Shown piece by piece: positions 18,901-31,887 of a DNA stretch of 64,000 nucleotides; within the stretch, counting starts at the first letter, position 1; each line of letters opens with the position of its first letter. Origin of the DNA: Ischnura elegans. Lineage: Eukaryota > Arthropoda > Insecta > Odonata > Coenagrionidae. Under the pieces are notes generated by a model. That model had not been told where the DNA came from. It made no database searches and worked only from the letters and a program-made list of their open reading frames with translations. The stretch is taken from contig NC_060251.1 in NCBI RefSeq assembly GCF_921293095.1, positions 62,265,585-62,329,584 on the forward strand, given 5' to 3'. The translations under genes and the position numbers were made by a program.

Positions 18901-21900
18901 TTAGCGGCTGCTTCTTTTATCCGGTGCATTAAATATGCAGGGTACATGGACCTTTTAACTAAGGGCGATCTGGTATGATTGGGGGCCCTCGGCTGGGGTT
19001 CATGATGGGGCCCTCCTTATCTCCTCCGGATCCTCCCCCGGAATATTTTAGAAAATTGCATGCCCAGAAATGTATTCTGACGCTATTCCCTCTCTCAAAA
19101 ACTAGATAAAAGACAGTAAAAAGTAGCATTTTCGTAAGAGAAAATACTATGAAAAGTAGGAATTCCACCGCTTATAAAATTTAATGATGTATTATGGATC
19201 TATTCTCTATTTAGTGAATTTTTTCCTTGAAACTGCACTGAAATCTTAAAGACCTCTAAAATAACCTTTTTGATTAACCCTTTCAAAAAAGCATCAGGAT
19301 ATCTTTTATCTTCTGACAGCTTTATTTTTATTATTTTTTATTCAATATTTTTACACAAAGCTTTTTGTAAATAAAAAATAACGAAAACGTAGAATTTTAT
19401 AATAGCAAAAAAACTTGGTTTAAGGCATTTTTACACGGGATTAGATAGAATAGATTTCATCAATATCATGTGCCGGACAGGATTTTTGAACATTCATCCT
19501 ACTAAGGAAACTTGGAAGTTTTCACATTCTCTTGGGAATGTGCTGCCTCGGGTGGGTAACCTACGACGACGGGAAGGTTTTCGCAAATTCGATGTCCGTT
19601 ATATTTTTTACTCGTCCTAAAATCACCACATAATGGCGAATCGCACTCAAAAAAGTATGCGGTTGGATCGGAAGGATAGCCATTCTTTCCCACTACTGTT
19701 ATTGGTCTAAGAAAATTATATCGAATTCCCATCAAATTCTAAGTGCGTACTCACATGCGGTCTGGTAGTATTCTCATCACCATTGCTTGATATATAAGCA
19801 TACAAAGTTATCGAAGAGCGATGTGTCTCTCAAATTTTACCATAGCGTTGAATATTTATTCGTTGCAAATCACTGTGCCTGTACTTTTATATAGCTTTTG
19901 CAATTTAATCCCTTTTTCTGCACTCTCATATTCTGTGGATCACGAAAAAAACTTCCCCACATCTAAAAATTCATGGTCATGTTTCTTTGCAAATTTTCTA
20001 CCTCACGATGAACATAATTTTTATCGTGATTTTTTTATTGCTCATACTGCATTCATTCTGGGCTCTATTCACAACAAAATAAATATTTGGCAGGACCTGT
20101 TAAGTCTGTAATTTTTTTTAGACTATCAAAACTGACAGGTAATCAGGAACATCAATAAAAAATATTATTGTTACTAAGCTAACACACACACACACGTTCA
20201 CATTCACTATTTTACTTTGTATTTGGAGTAGGTAAATACAATGATGAAATAGTAACAATACGTCAGTCAAAAAATAATTTATATGAATGCGATGGAATTA
20301 TAGTTACGTGTGCTTTACAGGAATGACATCATAGCCATTTATCATGCATTTTATACAGAATAATGTTTTATTAAAACTACTGAAATGTTTTCAATTGTAT
20401 CACGATCGCAATACATAAATATTACGTTTACGCTCATTTTTGTCAAGCATTGCGTAGGCTGACAATATTAATAGGCGTCTACGTAGATTAATATTTACTG
20501 ATATTACAAAACTGCGACATTTGAAATTACACCTTCGTACAATTACACCTTACTATTAGTACCTATCTTTATTTTATATAGAAATAGGAGGAGTTATTAC
20601 ACGATATTCAATGGTGTTTAGCCCTTATACGGGACTGTAACGTGACGAACTATTACACTTTCAGGTATAAGCCTGAAGATTATATGGTTGAAATGCATAT
20701 TACTATTCCTTATGTTTCTCCATGCAAAGAGCGATGATTTTTGATGGCCCTATCTCACGAAATTTATCATTTTTGGCATCCTACGCCTCTCCCGCCTGGC
20801 TTCACGCAGCGGCGACTCCAGCTAAACAGAAAACGTCTTCATTGGAAGAATTCTCGGCGCAGCATGATTCATGTCCATCAAGAACATCAGAAATGTCCTT
20901 AAATTAACCCCAATTCTTAGTATTGTAAAATATTTTCTTCCACGATTCCTGAAATCTTTTCAACCAACGAAAAATTAACTACTGACCTTCCTTTGGGATT
21001 AGACTCCATTATCGTCATCCAAACACTAAATTCCAAAAATATATAGCTTTACTAAATCCATACACCCTCTTAATTATAACTGATGCTATTCCATGACTCT
21101 AACTTAGTTTTTAAATGCTTGTGATACCAACTCTTCCTGAAATACTCAGACTGCTGCAAAGCTGGGAACTTGAGTACCATAAAAATCCACGATATTCAGC
21201 GAAGCGTAGCGTATCATTTTTGGCAGGAAAATCGTTTTTATCTCGTTCTATCGAACTCGGAAGTATTCTGCTCTCTCAGTCTCCTTCCTTTCGTGACTCT
21301 ATCATGTAATTTCAGTCCAATCCGCACCGAATGCGAAGTTACCAAAATAAGTATAGCGTGCGGACTATTCTCGTAGTTAGCGTCCGTTGTGCGTCTGGTA
21401 TGCGATTGCACTTTAAAAGCTTAGTTAGCGAAGCTATAACGAATCGTAATTGTTTGATCGTAATTGAATTGTAATAGATGTTTAAATTGTCATCACGTAG
21501 CAACGATTAAATTTTCTACTTTGTGTGTTCGATTTCGAGAGGAGAAGAAAATGAGTACATTCTACATCGAAAATGAGGTTCATTAAAAAAATAATTGGTT
21601 ATTAAGACGGAGAGAGCATGCGTACGTAGCCTTTATTTAATGCTTTCTTCGGCGTTTTTCTTTTATTTAATTCTTTTTATTCGGTGATTAACATTTATTA
21701 ACGACGATTTTGGCATCGGTGACGATGAATTTTGTAAATACCTTCTCTTGACTGCTGAGCTATCTGAAAAATTCTTTCTTGCGCGGGCCTCCATTTGAGA
21801 TATTTTTGAAATGGCCGCCATAGTTTTTGTGTGCACGCTCCCTTCCTCCCTTCCCGTTTCCCTCCAACCTGCTGACTGCCCATCCTACTATTCCCTCCCT

Positions 21901-24900
21901 TCCACGGCTGCCCTCCCCTCTCGCGCCAACCCACGCAACCTGCTGGAGTGGCGGCAGGGCTTGAGCAGAGCACGAGTTGCCCTCAGAGAGTGTGCAGGTG
22001 TGTGTTGGTTTCTGTGTATGACTTTTGTTTATCGGCTTCCATTTGCCCTTTGTAAACAATCGAGTTGGACAAGTGACTCCTCACGGTGCCCCTCCACCCC
22101 TGTGCCCTCGTAGGGCATTTCATTGACTTACATCCCCCCCAACAATTTGACGCCGTTTCTGTGTTTTCCTAACGTGGTGGATATGTGGCTTTCTTCCGGA
22201 GTTGTTGCGGGAATGGACTCTCCTTCGCCGTGGCTGCCCTGCGGCGGAGTGACGGGATAATCACTTTCCAGAAAGGTTTGTGGAAATTTTTACATTGCAT
22301 TGTAATTATGTGATATTTTGCGGTGAGGTTTAACCTTCTCTTAGCGCGATTCCTGATACAATTCGTTGTTACTCCTATGCACAATGTAACCCACTACCAT
22401 GTAAACAACCTCATCAGATGGGCACCGGCACTTAGACTTTTAAAATTTCACAGAGAATGGTAGTGTTAATCTTTCTTCTAGAAGTTTGCTGAGTGCCTAA
22501 GTCTTGTTGCCATGGTAATATCTCTTCATTGTCATTAGCAACCGGTAGCACCTTGGAGAGGAACTGCTTTTACAAATGACTCAGTTCCATGGGAATCACA
22601 TGAATACGGTAGTCGATAACTTGGTAATAATTTTAGTCGGTCTTAGAAAAAAAATAGCTTTTGCTGCTTTTTTGGCTGCATGTCTTAATTTTGGTATTGT
22701 TTTCTACTCTTGCATCTTAGCGTAAATTGCTTGATGTACATTTCAATTCCTAGGTGGTTTCTCTTTTTCTTCCCTTCTTATTTTTATGAATTCATTCATA
22801 TCTCGTAATATACGATTATATTTGTACGTGCATGATTCTCACGACTGTGCACTACAGAGATTAGCGTTATTAATTCGAAATTAGTGCCATTTTATCGATA
22901 GTACAAAAGTATTCCATCCGCTCTCTGTAATCACCCCACATTGTCTTACCGTTATTTTCGGTGGATTTAAATAGTACTTAATATTCGAGTAGCAGTTTAT
23001 GCTTCATGTAATACCTCTTAAATGAATAATAATTCTTTAAATTGGTCCTTGGAAGTCTTATGACCTGTCGTTGTTTACGAGTCACATTTTGATTTGGTAT
23101 TTCAGTTTCTTCAGTGATCACATTATCAATTATTTTAAAATTTATTTTACTATCAATATTTTGACAGACTGTAGGTAAATTTATTTTTCATCCCATTAAT
23201 GGACAGTGTTAAGTGTCAGGAAATCTCTATCAGAGAATGTATAATGGGTGCATCTCCTCCACTAAGGGATAAAATGTAATTGAGAAAACAGCACGTAGAA
23301 TGCATGAATGACAATTTAATTTCATCTACGATTACTAACTATCCACTAAGTGCCATTTTAAAAATAATTTAAAATTTAAAAGACATCCAAGTAGCGAATA
23401 CAAATTTTATTATAATGGCTACCATTTAATTTATTATTGATGGCCGAAGTTGATATTTTAGGGCTGAATTCTTATAATAAATAGTGAGTTTTGCAATCAT
23501 CGTTTCAGGCATATTTCGATTTTAGTTATCGGTCATAGTATGTCACCTAATGAAATCCAACAGCTTAATTAGTGGACCAACACTTTCTAAAGGTTTGCAG
23601 GCATCTTCAAAAATTGATGTGAGTGACGGCAGGGACCGAACGTAAATTGAAAATATAATTAAATATCATCACTTAGTACGTGATGAATTCATTGCAAATA
23701 CATGAGGTGATAAACCTACGATTTCCTTTGTTTGTAACGAATGACGCCTATCCGGCTCAATCGAGTTAATTACTGTCCTCATGACAGCCATAAAATATGC
23801 GAATATAGAACAAAAAATAATTGTCAACATACCCTAAGTTTTGGATAGAAAGAAGCAATTATTGGTTACTTTCAAAAGTGTTTGAAAGGAGATTGTTCAA
23901 TTTGATTACGGTGAAGTGGATTCCTAATTCCGAATAAAATCTTACTCCATGAAGCACTTCATAGTTTTTTCTCCTACTTGCCGTTCAACTCACCTTCTAC
24001 GCCTTCTTCAGCACTCACCAACAGACGGCCTGTGATAGTCTTTATCTTAGTGATAATCATTGCAGCACCTGATTTCAGGCTGTGTGCACTATTTATCTTA
24101 AACTGTCGGTGGTTTCAATTTCATTTTTAGTTCCTAATGATGTGTTCACTAATTGATTTTACAATTTGATTGTTTTTAGCTTAAATATGTACTTAATAGA
24201 ATGAAATTTCTTTCATTTGAGAAAGCTGGTTCGTTTCTTAAATTTTCAGATAGCGGGAAAAGTAAGGCGATTCACTCATCTCAAGCATCTTATTTTTATT
24301 CGTTAACGTTGTTTATTCACACGTACTGCGATGCAGTGCCATACGGCTTGGCATTCCCTGAGACACGTTCACTCAGATTTTTTCTCTGGGGTAGGAGAGG
24401 CGAACCTAGGACACGAGGAGTTATTATTGTGCCTCGCATAACTGGAAGGCAATCCATATTCTGTCAGGGTTGGCACTCATTTACTTTTGTTTTCGAAAGT
24501 GAGAAAGAGCTGTCTTAACTACCATAATCCTCCATCTCGTCAAAATCAACCCCTTGGGTAATACAGAGATCCAAGCATACGAGGTCTAGGGTGCACGACC
24601 TGGCCATGTATGGTAAAAAATTGAGCCATCTAGATTATTTCAGATGTGAGTGTGTGTGAAATATTGCTGCAAATCAATGCGTTTGAAAGGGAACATTGAT
24701 GAACACATGATATTTTTAGTAATTAACATAAGATGGCGATCTTTCCATCCCTCATTTCTGAATTATTAAAATCAAATGAATACTGAAACGTTTTCACACA
24801 GAATTTGGATTTTATGATTTATTGTTATCATTAGGCGATTTCCAATTTTGCCAAATGTCCAAAAATTCTTCATCGTTTCCAAATGTCGACAGCAATAGCA

Positions 24901-25714
24901 ACCAAAGCTTTCCATCTGCCGAACGTTCTTAGATGAGCGCGGCGACATTTCCGCGGGTCGAAAATTCAAATGCACGCCCGCATGTGCGTTCAACGTGTGA
25001 GGATCAAGTTCCGCAGACGGCGATTGCCGTACCCTCGTACGCGCTTTCCTTTTTGCCGTGCGTAAACGGGCGTGCCCCGGCTTAAAGGGAAGAGGGGTGG
25101 GGTGGAGGAGGAGAAATCCTTCGCTTCTGCTCCAGCAACACGCCCCCGACTTCTTTCAACCTCTCTCTCCCTCCCTCTTGTTTTGACTATTGCCGAAGTC
25201 ACCATAATAATGCACGGGCGGGCGTGGTCGCTTTTATTTTCGTGCACGACGCCCGACCCAGACGCTGAGGGCGGTCTAGAGTCTTGAGGATGGGTTAAAG
25301 GTTGTGAGGTCGTGGATTAATAAGGGGGGATACAAAGCAAGAACCTGGCGCAGAAAACATTAAGGCAGTGATTAATTAAAAAAAAAATTAAATACCGGAA
25401 CCCATACAAACACATTTAATCCACACGATTTTCAATATTAAGCCCCGTTACTGAAACTTACGATTTTATGAAACTTGCATTAAAGTCGCAATGAAGAATC
25501 ATGTATTGCCAAATATGTAAAAAAAGACTGAACATTTTTGAAACGACCCAATTTTTTCCTGGTAGGTGCCAGAATGCCATTCCGGCCGAAATTAAGCACT
25601 GCATTAAATCACCCTGTCATTGAAGAGGTAACTTAAAAAGTTTTCTTTTTATCGCTTGTACACAAATTTGTGCGATGTGTACGTTGTTAGAGACAAGTGA
25701 AAAAATTGGCGATT
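18901..25714. other. Long AT-rich stretch with no assigned gene
   Basis: No complete gene is visible. Notable items: a minus-strand stretch at 19502-19735 reading RPITVVGKNGYPSDPTAYFF that looks protein-like but matches nothing I know; a short (CA)n tract at about 20184-20195; a CCTGAAGATTATATGGTTGA phrase at 20671-20690 resembling Penelope-like tails; a GC-rich island at 21790-22270; another at 24990-25290. Confidence 0.35.
21790..22270. other. GC-rich island, possible regulatory or 5' UTR sequence
   Basis: A GC- and pyrimidine-rich block in AT-rich surroundings, with overlapping open frames on both strands and no recognisable protein. Such blocks in arthropods can be promoters or untranslated first exons. 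No TATA/Inr pair was confidently placed. Confidence 0.3.
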
Positions 25715-25717
25715 TGC

Positions 25718-25905
25718 TGGCCTATGTTGCGGAGGTGTTAAGTCCTCGCCTGCCTTACCAAAGGTCCCGGGTTCGAGACTTTCGTGGAAAGTTTTCCCTT
25801 ATCCAGGACATACTTAGGTGTTCTTGCCCGTTTAATTGTTAGGTTGTTACAAAAGCCCCGACGTAAATGCCAACAGAGTGCTATTTTCGTCGGTATGGTA
25901 ATTAT
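25718..25905 (+). mobile_element. tRNA-derived SINE
   Basis: The sequence GTTAAGTCCTCGCCTGCC followed by CCCGGGTTCGAGACT supplies a tRNA-like head with a B box GGTTCGAGACT (about 25771-25781). The CTCGCCTGCC element is shared with the minus-strand SINE at 11550-11750, so the two are related. The tail and target duplication are not clear. Confidence 0.55.
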
Positions 25906-26393
25906 TCATTATAGATGGTCTTGATCGGTTGAATCAGATCTCCATAGCGATGGAAACTGTATGATCGAACCAGGATGTCTTGAGATGCCGAACGTGAATG
26001 AATTTTTTCTTTTATCATTAACTAACGCGTATCGCAACCTTTAAAAATCGCTTAAAAATTATTTTCTTCGAATATCATACCAGGCGTTGATGAACTCCAT
26101 GCTCGTTTCTTGTTAGAGGACTATTCCTTCTGTTAATCGTTGTTCAATACCCGTTTCTTGAATTAATTACTGTTACGTATAATCAGCGAGTATTATGCCT
26201 TAGGATATTCCGGACCGTCATAGCGTAGCGTCTTCTAGTTTTGATCTTGCCAGTATTCTTTTGCACCGTTAAGAACACGTTTGGCAAGTAGATGGCCTCG
26301 CGTTCACCTCATTCCTTAGGGAACTGAATCACTTTTTATGGGAGCATAAATGAAGCAGCTTTCATCAATGGAGACGTATAATCAACGTTTAAT
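25906..26393. other. Unassigned AT-rich stretch
   Basis: Nothing recognised. Confidence 0.4.
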
Positions 26394-26401
26394 GCGGTTT
26401 C

Positions 26402-26674
26402 CAGTGGAGTATCCAGGGATTTCGTTCGTGTAGGGGGGTGTGTCCAAAACCAGGGGGAGAAATTCTTGAAAAACAGGGTATCATTAAGTAGAGAGTTTTA
26501 AACTTATTTTAACACTTTTAATAATCGAAAAACTTCATTATTCAAATAAATATTTTGTAAATTCATGATTTTTCAATATTTTGTTTTCTTTCATGAAGCA
26601 AAGTAATAGTGTTTTTATATTTCGGGGTGAAGGGAAAGGTCCTTACCACGGTCCCCACCCTCGCTCTACCATTG
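26402..26674. mobile_element. Possible hAT-like MITE, family B
   Basis: Begins CAGTGGAGTATCCAGGGATT and ends CCCTCGCTCTACCATTG; the extreme CARTGG ends are inverse. Flanking 8-mers GCGGTTTC and ATGGTTAC agree at 5 of 8. G-rich near the left end and C-rich near the right, like the better-supported hAT-like MITEs in this window. Confidence 0.45.
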
Positions 26675-26682
26675 ATGGTTAC

Positions 26683-27739
26683 ATTGTATTGTATAAATTT
26701 TGAATAATTTTATTGCAACTTCGATGAATAGTCATGCCTCTTGGCATGCATCTTTTCTCACGCTGATACAGGTTCTTGGTGACATTGCTTTGACAAGGGG
26801 TAGGCAAAATCTGAGGTCGACGAGAGAAAATTGAAATAGGCAAAAATTTTAAAATATCTACGTGTCAGAAGTCTTCACTGAGTTTAGCGGTGGTGGATTT
26901 GTTTGGTTATACGTTGCCTTTGACCAGCGGAAATTACCAAAACATTTATTCTCTCTGAGTTTTTTTTTCATTTGAGATGTATTTTTATGACTGTGTCACT
27001 TAGTAGCGATATGGGTCCACTGGGTATGTATGCAGATTGCAGACTCGTGTATATTATTTAATGGTTGATGTAGCTAAAAATGTTGCGAAAAATTGGCGTT
27101 AATTCTTATCTCCCGAAAAAATAAACTTTTTTTAAATCACTGAACATTTTCCTCCTTGGTGCTGATTTTGCATGGCCTGCTAGAACGGCGAAAATTGAAA
27201 TATCTGCTGTGTCTGCTTTCTGATATTTACTTTTATACATTATCGCGGAGTCTAATTCAATTTATTGAATTGACTGGTCCATAATCACATTGGGGTTGCG
27301 AGTTAATTTGCATTTTCACACTTGTCGTGAGGTTGAGAACGTTTTTACTGGAGTAGTCGATGGGTCACCATTCACCATGGGTTTGGGGATGGTAACGTCT
27401 GTTTTACTCCAAAAACACCTCTTGGAAACCTCTCGAACTGTTATTTTAACCTCCTTGGGACGGTTACTAATGTTCATGTCCTGTTGAGTGCTTATGTACG
27501 GCTGTAAAAGGGCGAAAACTTATTCCTCCTGGGTTGTCGGTTTAATCCTTTAGGCTCTCCTCCATGACTGTCCCATTTATGGTATTTTGTTTCATCATAC
27601 GTAGTGCGTCCACACTCACCTGAAATTCGTGGGAACCGTTTACCAGGTAACCCTTATATTTTAGTCTTCATAACGAACGTTTTCTCTTGCAATACGTGCC
27701 TACCTGAAATAAACCTGAGACTAGTCCTCACAGTAAAAG
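26683..27739. other. Unassigned AT-rich stretch
   Basis: Nothing recognised; no splice-bounded coding frame stands out. Confidence 0.4.
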
Positions 27740-28850
27740 ATGACGTTCTCCCACTTGGACAGGTTGAACATCTTCGCCACGGTGGCCGCCGTCGGTGGGC
27801 CGCGCGTGACTATGTCGCATCCCCTTGGTCTTAAACTCCCAACCACCCAACTCTCACCCCGTTCCGAGAAGATCGACTATTATCCAATCCCGATGGGCCG
27901 CCTCCGTTTCCTCGAACCTTCGCGCGTGCTATAAACCTGACGCTTATGGAGTCGCATTTCGGTAGACTAGTGCCTCCCGCGAAATTGCCCTCCTCTCATT
28001 GTTTGGAAGCCAAGTATCCCGTGGCTTTAAATCCTCTCCACCATACTGGGAAAGAAAAACTGAAGTCGACGCCGCCCTTTTCTTCGATAGAACCCCACCG
28101 AAATTGGCCGTGGCGAATGGCATATCTAGGAGAAGAGGGCCGACCCCCCTCTTGGGCACAGGTGAAAATTGAGGGAGGGACGCGGAGGAAAGGTGGAAAA
28201 AATATAAGGAGTGCAGCAGGGCTGTGGCCACCCTATTGTGTTTCCCTTCCCCCCTAAGCTTTTCGAGCGGGTGTGTTTTTGTGAACCTGAAGCCTCCTCC
28301 TCCTCTCCTTCCTTACCTGTGAGCTCCTCCGGAGACCTCAGGTGGATGGCTGGGCACCGCCGCGTAAACTTGGCAACGCTGGTTGACCCTCCTCCTTCGC
28401 TGGAGAACCTCCTTCCAAGCGGTCGCCGTGTTCCTCCCGGCCAGGCTTCCTCCATGCTCTTCAAGCCGCCTCCCTCTACATCAAACTCTGTAGTACTCCC
28501 GAGACTCCCCTCCCCTCCCCTTCTCCTCGTCTTTCTTCGCTCGTACAGTCCGGTGGGACGACAACAACTCTTCCCTCTTCGCCCTGAACTCCCCGTCCCC
28601 CCTTCGCCAGACGCCGGAGTCGGGCCATCACCAGACGGGCCAGGTTTCCAAGATTTGTGTGTCCCTCACCCCTTTCACGCTGTGCTGTTTTGCGATAATG
28701 GGCGTTCACGGTGTATTGGCGCCTCTTTGGTGCAGCGTAATACGAAACCTTACAGGTCAAAACAAAGGTGATTGTCAGTAGGTTGGGACAAATCGACGTC
28801 TTCCATGGAGACCGAAGAGACGAATCCATCATTTTCTCCCGTGTCAATAT
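27740..28850. other. 1.1-kb GC-rich island with long pyrimidine tracts
   Basis: The largest GC-rich block in the window. Plus-strand CT-rich tracts (for example 28288-28312 and 28504-28540) give overlapping open frames on both strands, none with a recognisable domain. GA/CT-rich tracts can bind GAGA-type factors in insects. A promoter or untranslated first exon for the downstream USP gene (same strand, about 14 kb away) is possible but not shown. Confidence 0.35.
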
Positions 28851-31420
28851 CCCTCACAGTTAGTTTCCCAAGGGTGGGGGAATTTACTGAAATATCAGAA
28901 AATGGCACAATATTTTAATATTTTTACAAGAGAATAAATACGTATCTAAAAAAAGATAGCAGTTTGGAGAGAGGAATGGAGAGCTGCATCTAATCATTAT
29001 TGACTCATGATGTTGACGATTAAAATATATCGATAGTTAACTGTTGACTTTGGAACAATGGCGAATCTTACTTGTTAGACAAAATTTGTTATTTAGCGCT
29101 CGATAGCTAAAAATCAATGTTTTGTGCCCGATTAAAATATTATGGTAAAATGACTTTAGCAGAATTCCGGACAAACGCCGAACTAATTTTTCGGAGCTCT
29201 TTATGTTATAATAGAGAACTTTTAACCCAATATTTTTACTTGTGATAATTATTTCCGACATTTCTTTTTTTTACACATAAAATATCAGCGAGAAAATTTG
29301 TTCGCAGTTTTACTTCGGTATTTAATTTTGTATATAATAACTGTGTTTAATTTTAGCTCGGGAAACAGCTTCATGGGTTTATTTCCTTAACTCAGTGGCT
29401 ATCACATTTAGATTTGTCATTGGGTGATGTATTAACTGCTCAAAACTGGTGATAAAATTTTATTTTTCAAGTACACTGCACGCCTTTTTTGTGGATTTTT
29501 TTTAGCGATGTACTTCTTGTGGTGTCCCATTTATTGGGGGAATAAATTTTCTTGAGAATCGAATGACTCGATAAACGCGCTTTACATTTTTTTTCGAAAA
29601 ATATCGAGTATCACGTTGGGAGAAAATCTTTCGCCAGCAAAACATGATTTTTTCCTGACTATAAAATCCGATCTGTCCTACGTCTCCGGCCGCACTGTGG
29701 TTTTGCCTCTCCTCATTTTTCGAATATGGTAACGAGGCTGTGAGAGACTGAGACATAGTTTAATGCTAAGAGTACCCAGGTTTTACGGTATGTGTTAATA
29801 GTAACAACGTTAAGGCTTTCCTTGCCTGATTTAGAAACACCATTTTTTACAGAAGAAAAGTAAATAAAGAAGCGGATGAGATCCTAAAAACCTCCCTAAC
29901 TCAACTATTAATTATTCGTAATCACTTCTTAATTTTTTTGGCTGGATTACTGGTTAGGGACTTCGTGACCCTGATCGTGCCTGACACTTAAGTTGATATA
30001 TATTACCCTGGGAGCGTAAACAAAGAAAAAAAGATAACTAGTAAACAGCATAGATAAGACGTGACCCTGAAATGAAGTGAAAAATAATTTGAAAATGAAC
30101 GAAAAACAGAGTATATTAAACTATTGTTAGACCTAACAGAAACTTACACTTCTACGCAAGGACTAAAAGAAAAAAAGCTACTAATTTAGACAGTCGTATT
30201 GGTAGTGATGGCGTAACTTTGTTGTAACTTTGTAAACTATTCATTGCGGTTTTGGATAGGGCGGAGTTAATTTTTTTCCATTCTACCCTCTATGCAGAAT
30301 GGCTATTTTTTACATGTTAGGTGTGATATAGGTATATATTTAATTTTTTGTATCCATGAATAATCATGAAAATTTCCTGCGTAGGTACGTGAAAATTCGG
30401 CTTGCGTCTAGTCTCACATTCAAATCTAAGCCCGGCTACTTTTATATTCAGTTAGATTTTCATTGTTGAATTTGACCACATGGGCAAGGCGAGCTATTTT
30501 TTTATACGTTTCCTCTCAGCAACAATTCGAGTTGCACGATTGGTTGCTCGATTCTAGTGAATTTGAAAAGTGACAGGAAATGAGTGAGTGGTTCGGCCAA
30601 GTACCTCTTTTTTGCCATGCAGCTTCAACTTGCTTCAAGTAAAAGTGTTTCCTCTTCCATTCGAAGTTACATCATTTCCTCCATTAGTATTGATCAATTT
30701 ACTACCCCAGCGAAACTTCTTAGCCTAAGGCTTGTGTCCTTTTTTTTCTCTCCGGTTATATTTTATGGTATCAACTTTGGAAATTTGTTCCAATGTGTCT
30801 GACTCGTCATTTCACACTCAGCTCAAAATATTTATTTCGTTATTTTGAACGGGAGTGGCTTTTATTTGAGCTTGGACTTATTGTTAGGGAGTATCGTCCC
30901 CTATACCTATCCTCCATTGAAGATGCATTGATGCAAATGCATGCAGGAAATGCATTTTATGATTAGCTAGCTATCTGTTCTATTGTACATGAGGGAAGGT
31001 TGTATCGTTAGAAAATGTTTATCCATCCAAAACTTTCATAAGGAGGGCTAACGTTATACATCTATTCCCTTAGTTATGATTTTTTTGTGGAAAAACTGTG
31101 GGAATACTGTTATGGCAAGTACGGGAAGTAATAATCTATTTGTAAGTTTAAACTTCGAAAGACTAGCGTTTGATACTTCGTGGTTGAGTATCTTTCTAGA
31201 TTGAGTGTCAAGCGACTTAACTTATGAAAAAAAAAATAGTTTAGCTCCTAACAAAGTTCGGTGGTTAACAATAAATGGGAAGAAACAGTGAAAAGGAAAA
31301 TTTTGAAGAAACTCTGAAACATTTATGTCATTTTTATTTGCGAAGACGGTCGTGACCAAAGCGATGCCACTCCTGGCGATAGCTTAAACAATTCGGCTTA
31401 TGAGGCTGTCGGTTAATCAC
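28851..31420. other. Unassigned AT-rich stretch
   Basis: No gene, RNA or repeat end recognised. Confidence 0.4.
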
Positions 31421-31870
31421 TATAATAATACTCGCACGCTCCGCGCGCTCGTTAAGGGGCTCCGCCCCTTAAAAACCCCGGTTCCGGCTTCGCCGTCTAC
31501 ATTTGTGGTCGCTCGAAGACTTTTAAAGTTTGAATAATCTCGCCTCAGCTAGGGGCCGGCTTCGCCGGCCAGGGGGTAGGGAGGCGCCCCACTCATTCCT
31601 CGAAACGGCTTCGCCGTTCCTCGCTGGAGAGCGGCTTCGCCGCCCAGGGGTTGAGTGTGAGTTGAGATGGGTGGAGTCTAAAGCGGCTGCGCCGCTTGAA
31701 CATCGGGGCGGCTTCGCCGCCCGAGGGTTACTGAAGCTCCCCCTCTCCTACGCATGTCACTCCTCGGAACGGCTTAGCCGTTCCTCGTTGTGGGGCGGCT
31801 TCGCCGCCTTGGGGTCGAGGAGCCCCCCGCGGCTGCTTCGCTTAGTCCTCATTAATGCTCTTCTCCACCG
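31420..31870. repeat. Array of about ten GC-rich perfect hairpins
   Basis: Short palindromes on the theme GGCGGCTTCGCCGCC recur at about 31453 (AAGGGGCTCCGCCCCTT), 31485, 31557 (GGCCGGCTTCGCCGGCC), 31604, 31631, 31682, 31706, 31771, 31795 and 31828. Loops are TTCG, TGCG, TTAG or TCCG; arms vary while keeping complementarity (for example AACGGCTTCGCCGTT versus GGGCGGCTTCGCCGCCC). The open plus-strand frame 31530-32003 across it is arginine/proline/glycine-rich low complexity and is not considered a gene. Origin unknown. Confidence 0.7.
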
Positions 31871-31887
31871 AGAGGGGTGCCCAGGGG

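Noticed and set aside
28126-28847. Overlapping open frames (112, 186, 123 codons) on both strands
   Set aside because: They arise from GC- and pyrimidine-rich composition, overlap each other and show no recognisable domain.
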